Origin: a bacterium
GTDB taxonomy: Bacteria > Patescibacteriota > Minisyncoccia > Sungbacterales > GWA2-42-14
Assembly (NCBI GenBank): GCA_030649305.1
Contig: JAUSFV010000010.1
Coordinates: 1 to 50,058, forward strand
Direction of reading: 5' to 3'
DNA: 50,058 bases
This document shows positions 39,659-47,200 of this stretch, one piece after another. Position 1 is the stretch's first letter. Each line of letters opens with the position of its first letter. The notes beneath the pieces are model-generated. The model was given only the letters and a program-made list of their open reading frames with translations, did not search any database and was not told where the DNA came from. A program made the position numbers and the translations under genes.

Positions 39659-39702
39659 CTGTTGGCGCCCGTTCGCTTCGCTGTTCGTGTCTGTTCGCGT
39701 AC
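39604..39702. repeat. ACACAAACAGACGCGAAC word repeat at the yidC 3' end
   Basis: ACAAACAGACGCGAAC appears twice and is answered by GTTCGTGTCTGTTCGCGT, making a hairpin that covers the yidC stop codon. The same words are within polA and the T4SS gene at 47701-48729. Confidence 0.7.
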
Positions 39703-39705
39703 ATC

Positions 39706-40161
39706 ATGGAATCAATTAAAGAAAAATTAAACGAGTTTTTCGCGAAACTCGGCATTGAGGTTCAATATGAAATAACGCCCGCAAGCGGTACCGAGGTGCC
39801 CCAAGTTCGTGTTGCCACGGTGTATCCGGAAGACGCGAGGCTTCTTATTGGTGAGGGTGGACAGAATCTTGCGGCACTGGAACATCTCATACGCCGGCTG
39901 CTCTATAAAGATACGGTTGCTCCGCCGCCCGTGTTTGTCGACGTAAATGGATATCGCGCGCATCAGATTGAAGCATTGAAAGATGAGGTGCGCGATTGCG
40001 CAAAACGCGTGCGGCTCTATCGAAAAGAAATTCGCCTTCGGCCCATGTCTTCGTTTGAACGCCGGGTGGTACATATGGCACTTGCAGAATACCCGGACCT
40101 TACAACAGAAAGTATTGGGCAAGACCCTGCCCGTATGGTGGTGATTAAGCCGTATCCCTAA
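39706..40161 (+). CDS. khpB: Jag/KhpB RNA-binding protein (KH and R3H)
   Basis: 151 residues. KH-like motif LLIGEGGQNLAALEHLIRRLL (about residues 45-64) and R3H domain LRPMSSFERRVVHMAL..ESIGQDPARMVVIKP. It lacks the N-terminal Jag_N domain of longer homologues. RNA chaperone family linked to cell-wall and division control in Firmicutes. Its TAA stop overlaps the first bases of the three-way-junction element. Confidence 0.9.
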   Translation: MESIKEKLNEFFAKLGIEVQYEITPASGTEVPQVRVATVYPEDARLLIGEGGQNLAALEHLIRRLLYKDTVAPPPVFVDVNGYRAHQIEALKDEVRDCAKRVRLYRKEIRLRPMSSFERRVVHMALAEYPDLTTESIGQDPARMVVIKPYP

Positions 40162-40221
40162 ACCAAATTTATTTCATAAATTTGGTCGGGCGACCAATCT
40201 CGCCGCGCGAGATTGGTTTAG
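40158..40221. ncRNA. Three-way-junction element, copy B
   Basis: CTAAA/TTTAG closing stem, hairpin CCAAATTTAT-TTC-ATAAATTTGG, linker TCGGGCGA, hairpin CCAATCTCGC-CGC-GCGAGATTGG. It matches copy A (18966-19031) only in closing stem and linker. It overlaps the khpB stop. Confidence 0.75.
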
Positions 40222-40259
40222 CCAAAACACAAAATGAAAATTGAAAAATTTCGGTAATA

Positions 40260-40287
40260 CAAAAGCCGCCCAAGGGCGGCTTTTGTG
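40260..40287. terminator. Bidirectional terminator, khpB / T4SS cluster end
   Basis: AAAAGCCGCCC-AA-GGGCGGCTTTTG, just downstream of the last leftward T4SS-cluster gene. Confidence 0.9.
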
Positions 40288-40288
40288 T

Positions 40289-41500
40289 TTATTTTAATTT
40301 CAGCCTCCAGAGCGTTAAATCGTTTTTATCCTGGAAGAAAAGATATTGTTCGTCAGGCGAGAGAAAAAGATTAATTGCATCAATCTGAGTTTTATCCGAA
40401 ATCCCTTCAGCGACGAGCGTATCCGGGGGAATTCGCACGAATTGGTCTTGAAGCGCCATATCTCCGCGGAGCCACGCATCGGGAAGATCGGCGTCATTTT
40501 GTGGGATGGCACAAAGAATGGTTTTTGCGTCTTTTGTGAAGACGCATTTTTCCGCAAGCGTTGGGGGCGTGATTGTTTTCGGAATTTCTCCCTTTTGGTT
40601 TGTGAGCGCGAGGGCAATGCGCCCGTCTTCTCCCACAAATGAGGTAAGGAGAGCAGCGCCGTCGGGGCTTGCAATTGTCATATTTCCCCGGATAGTACCG
40701 AATATTTTTTCAAGCGCTTTCGTTCCCGTATCAAACAAATACACAATGCCGGGCGACTGGTTTGAGGGCGCGGATTGCAGAAGAATTTTTTTTGGCGCGA
40801 TCCACAGAAGCGAAAAATCAGGAATCGGTGTTTCAAAGACCACGCGTGGAGTTTTTCCGTCTTCCGTCGCGGTAATGAGTTGCGTCGCGTCACCTTTTGG
40901 CAGGAGATACGCAAGCGAACGCGAGTCGGGAGAAAAATCAAACGAACGGATGTCCTTGGGGAGAAATACAACGCCAGTGGTTGCGGTTGTGTTGATAAAT
41001 CGTTTTACTGTTGTGCCTTCTTGATATGAAACAACACTGCGACGTTTTGCGTCTTGCCACACGACGTCAAACATTCCGACAATGGTAAGGGGCGAGACCT
41101 GTTCCGCGGCTCCTCCGGAAAAATCAATCATTTCTAATTTCCCTCCGCTTCGCACATAGTAAATTATTTTTCCGCCATCCGCGGTAAGGGTTGCGCCAAG
41201 GATTGGTTTTTTTACAATTTGCAGAAGTTCGGTCTCCACGGCTTCCTCGCCGTCGATTTCTCCGTCGGTTTCGCCACCGGTTCCTCCCTCTTCCTCAATG
41301 CCCCCAGGCGGTATTGTTGTATCTCCACCTCCTCCGCCTCCCCCTCCCGACTCACCGATTTGGGGCAGGATGCCGAAAAGATTTTTTACCGTTTTTGTTT
41401 TGTCGGGACGATTGATATACCACAGTATGCCGAGCGCGATTAAAATTACGGCGGCGGTGCCCCCGATGACAAGAATTAAAGTTTTTCGGTTTATAGTCAT
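40289..41500 (-). CDS. Membrane-anchored beta-propeller-like protein
   Basis: 403 residues. One N-terminal membrane helix (about 8-28), a glycine/acid-rich low-complexity linker (about 50-88, GESGGGGGGGGDTTIPPGG), then repeated blades such as SFDFSPDSRSLAYLLPK, NMTIASPDGAALLTSFV and LFLSPDEQYLFFQDK that resemble WD40-like/TolB propeller repeats. Exposed on the outside. It is the last gene of the secretion cluster, so it may be an accessory surface factor. No enzymatic motif is seen. Confidence 0.7.
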   Translation of the reverse strand: MTINRKTLILVIGGTAAVILIALGILWYINRPDKTKTVKNLFGILPQIGESGGGGGGGGDTTIPPGGIEEEGGTGGETDGEIDGEEAVETELLQIVKKPILGATLTADGGKIIYYVRSGGKLEMIDFSGGAAEQVSPLTIVGMFDVVWQDAKRRSVVSYQEGTTVKRFINTTATTGVVFLPKDIRSFDFSPDSRSLAYLLPKGDATQLITATEDGKTPRVVFETPIPDFSLLWIAPKKILLQSAPSNQSPGIVYLFDTGTKALEKIFGTIRGNMTIASPDGAALLTSFVGEDGRIALALTNQKGEIPKTITPPTLAEKCVFTKDAKTILCAIPQNDADLPDAWLRGDMALQDQFVRIPPDTLVAEGISDKTQIDAINLFLSPDEQYLFFQDKNDLTLWRLKLK

Positions 41501-41512
41501 TAGTTTTACAAA

Positions 41513-41974
41513 CTATTGCTGTATTTTATTTAAATTCTTAGTAACGATACTTTGGAGATCAAACCCACCCACCAAATCCGTATTAATCGTGGAAAGAATA
41601 AGATAGCCGAACCCCGCGACAAGAATTCCCGCAATGCCGTTCCAAATTGCCTGTTTCGCGGTTCCGACGCGCGAAGGATTTCCCGCTGAAATAATATACA
41701 GCACCCCGCCATATACAATAGAACCCATTGCCGCAACCCCAACAAGGCCGAGGAGGAAATTATAGAGATTGCTCAAATAATCGCCGGGTTCCGTGGGGGT
41801 CGCATTTTCGGCTCCTGACCCAGAGGCCGCTCCTCCGGCGTTGCCGACGGTAACGCATACCTCATTAGGATTTCCGGTCTCACACGTGGTTTGTGCTTTC
41901 ACAAAAAACGGGCTTACTGCAATAAGTAAGACGAATGAAAGCAAGAATGATGATATAAAAGTAAAGCGAGCCAT
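41513..41974 (-). CDS. virB2: VirB2/TrbC-like T4SS pilin subunit
   Basis: 153 residues. Signal peptide (SFLLSFVLLIAVSPFFVKAQ), a short Cys/Gly/Ser-rich mature N terminus, then two membrane helices (about 75-95 and 110-132, NLYNFLLGLVGVAAMGSIVYGG and AIWNGIAGILVAGFGYLIL) separated by SAGNPSRVGTAKQ, the architecture of VirB2/TrbC pilins. It lies 12 bases upstream of the propeller gene and downstream of the Ig-like protein. Confidence 0.8.
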   Translation of the reverse strand: MARFTFISSFLLSFVLLIAVSPFFVKAQTTCETGNPNEVCVTVGNAGGAASGSGAENATPTEPGDYLSNLYNFLLGLVGVAAMGSIVYGGVLYIISAGNPSRVGTAKQAIWNGIAGILVAGFGYLILSTINTDLVGGFDLQSIVTKNLNKIQQ

Positions 41975-41989
41975 GTTATGATGCGAGTT

Positions 41990-43342
41990 TTACCTAAATT
42001 CTATATCGACTGACCGTTGTGTTTTTTGGATATCATCTTTTTTATTTTCCACCAAGACTGAAATTGTGTGGCGTCGTAGTGTATCAGCCGCGGACCGGAT
42101 CGTAAGGATGCGCGGCCGCTCGGCAGTACTTGGGATGGCATCGCCGTTAAGGTTCCAACGGAACGAAAGATCGGCTACGTTGCGAAGTGGAAAAAAGAAG
42201 GGTTCGGCGATAAGATCGATTGTTTCCCCGCCGCGCGCGGCTCTTAGGGTAAGCGCACGGATAAAATCGACTCCCTCAAGTGGTTTTAATTCATACACCC
42301 GCACAAATGGTTCAAGGGATGGAATCTCAATATTTTTTTCTTTGTCAATGGAGCCGCTTGTATTTTGTACGCGCACTGCTATGGTTTCGCGCACTCCCAA
42401 GAATTGCGGGGTAAAACGAAAAACATTTTTTCCGACACCCGATTGCGCGCCGATGTAATTATCATTGAAGCGCCATGTATACAAAAGCGTTCGCGGATTC
42501 ACGCCGGGAAGATTGGGGAGAGCCGTAATGTGCACATCGCTTCCGATTGAAGGAAGGGCTTTCCCGCGATACCACGAGGGCGTTGTGGAATCAGCCCACC
42601 AATAAAGCGGCATATCAAAAGAGCGCACCGCGGTTGTTTTGGAGAGTGCCGTGCCCGTCGGCGGCGTTACCGTAACGCTGATGGAATAATTCGTTCCGGT
42701 TTTACCCGCGGTGAATGTGTGTGATTTCGCGCCAATCCCCTGCGTATCGCGCGGGGCAACGCCGTTCACAACCCAGCGAAACGACGAGCGGTCAAGGTCA
42801 ATGTCGGATGAGCGTACGCTCACGGTTATAACCTCTCCCGGGTCGGGATTATTGGAGGGAAGTGCTAAAAGTTCAATGGAGCGCGTTTCAATCCCGGGGA
42901 TGCCGCCGCCCGGCGTTGTTCCTGGCGCGCCACCCGCACCCGGCACGCCCCCTTCGGGAAGCGTCACAACGGAGAGTGGAAGTGTTTGTTGGGCATCGGC
43001 AAATTCTCCGCCCGGTTTTACCACAAGCCGCATTGTGATAGTGGTAAGCCCCAGGGTTTCAGAGGCGCTTGCGGTAAGGGAGTAGGTGCCCTTTCCTACC
43101 CCTGAGTTTGCCGAATCCAGAACGCCATTTTTATACCACTCAAACACGGCCGTTGAGGCATCAAAATTTATTGGTGTAACATTGATAAAAACGGTGTCCC
43201 CGCGGAAAATCACGGGCGGATCAACGTCAATGGTATAGACGGGCTGGGTAAGCGCGTATACGTTTCCGAAAAAAAGCAAAGAGCCCGCGAAGACGCTTCC
43301 GGAAAGAAGGAAGATAAGAAAGAGTTTTTCCCGTTTACCCAT
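41990..43342 (-). CDS. Secreted multi-Ig/PKD-like repeat protein
   Basis: 450 residues. Signal peptide or anchor LFLIFLLSGSVFAGSLLFFG, then four or five beta-sandwich-like repeats, each with a central W (VFEWYKNGVLDSANSGVGKG, SFRWVVNGVAPRDTQGIGAK, LYTWRFNDNYIGAQSGVGKN, SFRWNLNGDAIPS), the W-x-x-N-G/G-x-G-K pattern of PKD-like folds, with a Pro/Gly linker after the first. Probably surface-exposed and part of the T4SS cluster's adhesin or channel cap. The start is 43342 rather than 43378, because TGGTATAAT lies seven bases before it. Confidence 0.72.
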   Translation of the reverse strand: MGKREKLFLIFLLSGSVFAGSLLFFGNVYALTQPVYTIDVDPPVIFRGDTVFINVTPINFDASTAVFEWYKNGVLDSANSGVGKGTYSLTASASETLGLTTITMRLVVKPGGEFADAQQTLPLSVVTLPEGGVPGAGGAPGTTPGGGIPGIETRSIELLALPSNNPDPGEVITVSVRSSDIDLDRSSFRWVVNGVAPRDTQGIGAKSHTFTAGKTGTNYSISVTVTPPTGTALSKTTAVRSFDMPLYWWADSTTPSWYRGKALPSIGSDVHITALPNLPGVNPRTLLYTWRFNDNYIGAQSGVGKNVFRFTPQFLGVRETIAVRVQNTSGSIDKEKNIEIPSLEPFVRVYELKPLEGVDFIRALTLRAARGGETIDLIAEPFFFPLRNVADLSFRWNLNGDAIPSTAERPRILTIRSAADTLRRHTISVLVENKKDDIQKTQRSVDIEFR

Positions 43343-43358
43343 TTTCTTTATTATACCA
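43343..43358 (-). promoter_or_regulatory. Extended -10 promoter, leaderless start for the Ig-like protein
   Basis: TGGTATAAT, seven bases, ATG on the minus strand; no Shine-Dalgarno. An internal promoter within the T4SS cluster. Confidence 0.55.
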
Positions 43359-43387
43359 CGTTGTGCTTCGTATTTCATGTCGTATAG

Positions 43388-43879
43388 TTAGCTATTTGCT
43401 TTATAAATAGCCCATACCAGCCACGGAAGTGTCAGGACGCCGGTGCTTGGGATAATGCCGAGAATAAGCGGGAGAAAGAACGCGGCGGATTTTCCGGCAA
43501 CCGGTATTTGTTCAATTGCGGCCGACGCTTTTTCTCCGGGGTCTAGGGCCGCCGCCGCTTTTTTTCCCGCAAACGGCAGTTTAGAGGACAGCCCGAGTGT
43601 TGGCGGTTTTAATCCCGACACAGTCCACCAAAGAAATATAAATCCGACCCCGATACCGTTTAAGATAAATCCGATACCCGGAATTGCGCTTAATACTCCG
43701 AAAAATAACGCGACCATTCCCATTAAAAATCCTGTTCCCCAATCCATTTTTTTTTCGCGTTGGAGCGTCGGCGCCTCCGGTTCATCGGGTTCTTCCTCCG
43801 CTTCTTCCCCGGCGTCTTGATTTTGCGCCTCCGCAAGACGCGCAGCGTTTTCATATTCGTTTGTTGCGGTATCTGCCAT
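43388..43879 (-). CDS. Membrane protein of the T4SS cluster, unknown
   Basis: 163 residues. The N-terminal 45 residues are acidic and helical (EDAGEEAEEEPDEPEAP), followed by two or three hydrophobic stretches (MDWGTGFLMGMVALFFGVLS, GIGFILNGIGVGFIFLWWTV and a C-terminal FFLPLILGIIPSTGVLTLPWLVWAIY). The middle GLSSKLPFAGKKAAAALDPGEK is polar. Not recognised. It follows virB4 by 24 bases. Confidence 0.65.
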   Translation of the reverse strand: MADTATNEYENAARLAEAQNQDAGEEAEEEPDEPEAPTLQREKKMDWGTGFLMGMVALFFGVLSAIPGIGFILNGIGVGFIFLWWTVSGLKPPTLGLSSKLPFAGKKAAAALDPGEKASAAIEQIPVAGKSAAFFLPLILGIIPSTGVLTLPWLVWAIYKANS

Positions 43880-43903
43880 ATTTTTTAATTCATGAATGAC
43901 GAA

Positions 43904-45784
43904 TTAGGAATTGGGGACCTTGGCTGTTCCTGGTTCATAATTCTTACTTCCTGATTCCTGTGTAGCGTGTTGTTCCGAAAACTCCTCCTTTGCCTTCTTA
44001 ATTAATAAAAGCTGGGCCGGGTCTGACGTGATGATTTGGTCTTCGGTGTATGACGCAATGATTTTTATGGCAACGTGTTTCAGCCCCGCGAAAAACATTC
44101 CTTCTCCTACCTCGGACTCAAGCAATAAAAACTTTTCTTCCTCCGTAAGGTTGAATGTTTCCACCAGTTTTTGGATGGTTGCGGGCGACTGTTTGAGTAA
44201 AAGCTGAATGGATGAGTTTGTCACAATCGGTTTGCCGTAAGGCGATTCCATAAAGTCGGCCACATCCTGTGTTATGGTTGTGAGTCCTAAGTAATATTTG
44301 CGCGCGCGCTTGGCGATGCTGTATAAAAACGATGCGCCATCCTCCCGCCGCATCAGCCACCACGCCTCATCCACGACAAGAAGCCGCTTTTTCAATTCGG
44401 CGCGGACGGTGTTCCAGATAAAATGAAGCACGATATACATTGCAACATCGCGCAGCTCCTCCTCCATGTCGCGAACCGAAAATACAATGAGGCGGTTTCG
44501 CACATCCACGTTTGTGTGCTGGTTAATGAATCCCGCCCAGGTACCCTCGGTATATTTTTTGAGGCGTGTCGCGAGCGACTCTCCCCCCTCGGTGTTTGCG
44601 AGAACAAGGGCTAAGTCAGACAAAAGCGGCGGGGTTGTTTTGGAAAAATCGGTTTCGGGAGTAATGTCGCGTGAGGCGTAGGTCTCGGTAATGGCGCGGT
44701 CAAGCACGGAGTCTTCTTCCGGCGAAAGCCCGCCGAGCATTATCCGGAAGAGGCCAATGATGCTGATAATGTTTGAGCGAAGCACATCTGCGGGCGACTC
44801 GTCATCCCGCGGGGGCGGCAAATCAAAGGGGTTGATGTGGTGCTGCGAGGTAAGCGAGATATTGAAGTAGGACCCGCCAACGGTTTCGGCAAGAAATTGG
44901 TATTCGCGCTCGGGGTCAATAATAAGTACATCCACCCCAAACATGAGCGAGCGAAGAACCTCAAGTTTTGTCGCGTATGATTTCCCGGCGCCCGACGTCG
45001 CGAAGGTAATTGAGTTTGCGTTTGGGAGTGAGAAGCGGTCAAACAAAATGAGGGAATTATTGTGCCGGTTGATGCCGTACAGGATTCCCTTATTTGAGGT
45101 GAGGTCAAAAGAAACAAAAGGAAAGGTGCTTGAGATGGCAGCCGAATTTAAATAGGTGTGTATCAGAAGCTGGTCGTTATTGATGGGGAGCGTTGAATTA
45201 AATCCCTCTTCCTGTTGAAAGAGCGCCGGTTTCGCGTACACAAGCTTTGATTCAAGTATGGTTCGGATCTGGCCTTCGGTTTTGTTCAGCTCTTCCTCCG
45301 CGTCAGCATACATCGTTATGTAGAGGCCGAAGTTAAACAATCGTTCTTGTGCTTGTTGGAGTTTGTCGCGGAGATCCTCAAGGTCGCGGTAGGCGGTATC
45401 CAAAATCGGGTCGCGCACCAACCCTTTTTCTTCGCGGTCAACAATTTGTGATTGCACCCGCGCCACTTGCTTGCGGAGGTCTTTCAAAATGGTTGAGGTG
45501 TCAATCGGATGCACGAAGAGCGAAATATCAAAGACGCGGTCCATATTAATAATGGGCGAGAACCAGTTGGTGTGTAGATACCGCGGGTAGGAGAAAACAA
45601 AAATCGTTCGGCTGAATTTCTCACCCAGGCGCAGAAAACTCGGGTTTACTTCCAGGGCGGAGGGCGAGACGATGTCTTTGAGGGTCAGTTCGCCCTGTTC
45701 AAAAATTTCCTGCGGAAAAACAGCAAGAACTTCCTGTTCCGTTTTTTTGCTTTCTTTGGGTTTTAGTAAATCGAGGATTGCCAT
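43904..45784 (-). CDS. virB4: VirB4/TraG-type conjugation ATPase
   Basis: 626 residues. Energises T4SS assembly and transport. N-terminal adaptor region (1-250), coiled-coil-like DLRKQVARVQSQIVDREEKG, Walker A ATSGAGKSY (262-270), IIDPEREYQFLAE, NPFDLPPPRDDES, Walker B RLLVVDEAWWLMR and late motif LTTITQDVADFMES. The full ATPase core is intact. The N-terminal partner domain may be the separate 217-residue protein encoded just upstream. Confidence 0.94.
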   Translation of the reverse strand: MAILDLLKPKESKKTEQEVLAVFPQEIFEQGELTLKDIVSPSALEVNPSFLRLGEKFSRTIFVFSYPRYLHTNWFSPIINMDRVFDISLFVHPIDTSTILKDLRKQVARVQSQIVDREEKGLVRDPILDTAYRDLEDLRDKLQQAQERLFNFGLYITMYADAEEELNKTEGQIRTILESKLVYAKPALFQQEEGFNSTLPINNDQLLIHTYLNSAAISSTFPFVSFDLTSNKGILYGINRHNNSLILFDRFSLPNANSITFATSGAGKSYATKLEVLRSLMFGVDVLIIDPEREYQFLAETVGGSYFNISLTSQHHINPFDLPPPRDDESPADVLRSNIISIIGLFRIMLGGLSPEEDSVLDRAITETYASRDITPETDFSKTTPPLLSDLALVLANTEGGESLATRLKKYTEGTWAGFINQHTNVDVRNRLIVFSVRDMEEELRDVAMYIVLHFIWNTVRAELKKRLLVVDEAWWLMRREDGASFLYSIAKRARKYYLGLTTITQDVADFMESPYGKPIVTNSSIQLLLKQSPATIQKLVETFNLTEEEKFLLLESEVGEGMFFAGLKHVAIKIIASYTEDQIITSDPAQLLLIKKAKEEFSEQHATQESGSKNYEPGTAKVPNS

Positions 45785-45795
45785 GCCAATGTTGT

Positions 45796-45892
45796 CCCTG
45801 TTAGATAACGAGGAGCTTGGTGCTTATAACTAAAACAATATTTTTCTTGATATCACAGTAAATCACGAATTTTAAATTTTTATCTAACGGGG
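45796..45892. mobile_element. MITE-like element, copy 5 (divergent)
   Basis: 97 bp; ends CCCTGTTAGATAA and TTATCTAACGGGG form a variant of the same terminal repeat. The interior is unrelated. No TTCA flanks; instead the left flank CAATGTTGT is complementary to the right flank ACAACATTG, which is also the start of structured element copy 2. It is directly upstream of virB4. Confidence 0.55.
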
Positions 45893-45899
45893 CTACAAC

Positions 45900-46096
45900 A
45901 TTGAGCACCGCGCACATAAAATGGTATTGCGTGTACGCCCAATAAAGGCGCGGGGGCGATTCATGACTCATTGCGAAATGATTACAAATCTTTCTTACGA
46001 ACCACGCAGGCGTCATACCATTTTATGTGCGCGGTAAAGGTTTGACAGCTACAATTTTTTCGTCTGATGACTCAAAATTGCAGGTCAAGCCCCTTA
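45900..46096 (+). ncRNA. Covarying structured element, copy 2 (with nested module)
   Basis: ATTGAGCACC, a perfect 20-bp stem (45908-45927 with 46015-46034) enclosing an ~87-nt module, GGTAAAGG, GGTTTGAC/GTCAAGCC, CAATTTT/AAAATTG, CCCCTTA. The upstream minus-strand gene's TAA lies in CCCCTTA (46094-46096). Relative to copy 1, changes in the stems are paired. Confidence 0.72.
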
Positions 46097-46747
46097 CTTT
46101 TCCCTCGCCGCCTGCTCCGTCGGGTTATATAATCCGTAAAAAAGTTCTATCAGCTCCTCGGTGTTAAGGGGGGCGGTTCGGACGCCGATACGCACCAAAC
46201 CGAGCGATACTTCATCCACCCGCTGAAAAAGCTGGGCTTTAAATTCGGCAAACTGGTCCTGCTCGTTTGTTTTTTTCTGGGATGCTGAGGGGGGCTTGAG
46301 AAACGACGTAAGCGACCCCATGAGGCCTTTCCGGGTTATAACCGACGGGTTAAAAGGAACAATGACATAAAATGTTTTTGCGACGATATTGGAAAGCTCC
46401 ACGAAGCTTTTTACGAAATCAACATATTCTTCTATTTGGATTTTAAGGAGTTCGTTTGGTTCTTCTTTTACGCGGTCTTTGAGCGTATCAAGATAGGGAA
46501 CGATATTAAGTTTTCGCGAATGGGTTACGAATTGGATTGAAAAATCAAGCGAGTTTAAAAAATTCTGGTATTGAAACGTAATCGCGTCCTGCTCATCTTC
46601 CGATTTAAGCGCGAAGTTGAGAGAGGACGCCATAAGGACAGCGCGAATTCCGCTGTCTTTCATGACAACGACGCCGTCCCGGATTGAATCAATATTGATG
46701 AAATCCTGCGCGGATTTTGCTTGTGCAGATTTTTTTGATTCGGCCAT
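46094..46747 (-). CDS. T4SS TraC-like protein (VirB4 N-terminal-like)
   Basis: 217 residues. Begins MAESKKSAQAKSAQDFINID, then DGVVVMKDSGIRAVLMASSLNFAL and the region FQYQNFLNSLDFSIQFVTHSRKL (split), which resembles the N-terminal domain of VirB4/TraC proteins of Gram-positive type systems and is often a stand-alone gene before virB4 in CPR. A membrane-proximal stretch NIVAKTFYVIVPFNP follows. It ends in the structured element. Start 46747 excludes codons made of TTGTTGG words. Confidence 0.72.
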   Translation of the reverse strand: MAESKKSAQAKSAQDFINIDSIRDGVVVMKDSGIRAVLMASSLNFALKSEDEQDAITFQYQNFLNSLDFSIQFVTHSRKLNIVPYLDTLKDRVKEEPNELLKIQIEEYVDFVKSFVELSNIVAKTFYVIVPFNPSVITRKGLMGSLTSFLKPPSASQKKTNEQDQFAEFKAQLFQRVDEVSLGLVRIGVRTAPLNTEELIELFYGLYNPTEQAAREK

Positions 46748-46790
46748 AATATAACCAACAACCAACAACTTACAACTAACCACACGACGA
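46748..46790. repeat. AACCAACAAC word repeat
   Basis: AACCAACAACCAACAACTTAC-type words (split: AACCAACAACC, AACAACTTACAAC) between the four-helix-bundle gene and the TraC-like gene; same vocabulary as 30156-30232. Confidence 0.6.
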
Positions 46791-46795
46791 TTGCT

Positions 46796-47155
46796 CTATT
46801 TTTGTAATTTTTTTTTAAAACCACCCAACTGATTTGAGATGCTATCGCATTTCAGATATACCTCTCTAAATTCTGTGTCGGTGGCAAGGTTATTTCCGTT
46901 TAAAACATCAGCGCCTGCCAACGTTTCATTTACGGAACCGAGCGCGATTTCTATAAACCGGTTGAGTTCTTTATCTGATGTCTTTCCACTTCCCTCTGCG
47001 ATGTTGAGAATAACAGAGAAAGCCGATCTGATGATTTGGCTTCCCAATTCATATCGATATTCTCTTGGTAGTTTTTTGACGATTTTTAGGATAAGCGCAA
47101 GGAGCCCCTTTGCTTCTTGGTATACCCGCCATTTTAGGAATCTGAATTTATCCAC
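46796..47155 (-). CDS. Four-helix-bundle protein (S23/IVP family)
   Basis: 119 residues, helical throughout. The core pattern LPREYRYELGSQIIRSAFSV..NIAEGSGK matches the family's LPxxExxxLxxQIxRAxxSIxxNIAEG. Originally described from intervening sequences in 23S rRNA genes; free-standing copies are frequent in CPR. Function unknown. It is flanked on both sides by TTGTTGG words within a T4SS operon, suggesting it arrived as a separate cassette. Confidence 0.88.
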   Translation of the reverse strand: MDKFRFLKWRVYQEAKGLLALILKIVKKLPREYRYELGSQIIRSAFSVILNIAEGSGKTSDKELNRFIEIALGSVNETLAGADVLNGNNLATDTEFREVYLKCDSISNQLGGFKKKLQK

Positions 47156-47157
47156 GT

Positions 47158-47196
47158 TTTTGTTGTTAGTTGTTGGTGGTAAGTTGTTAGTTAGGA
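47158..47196. repeat. TTGTTAGTTGTTGG word repeat
   Basis: TTGTTGTTAGTTGTTGG, TAAGTTGTTAG words between the PrgI gene and the four-helix-bundle gene; complementary to the words on the other side of the bundle gene (46748-46790). Confidence 0.6.
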
Positions 47197-47200
47197 AAAA

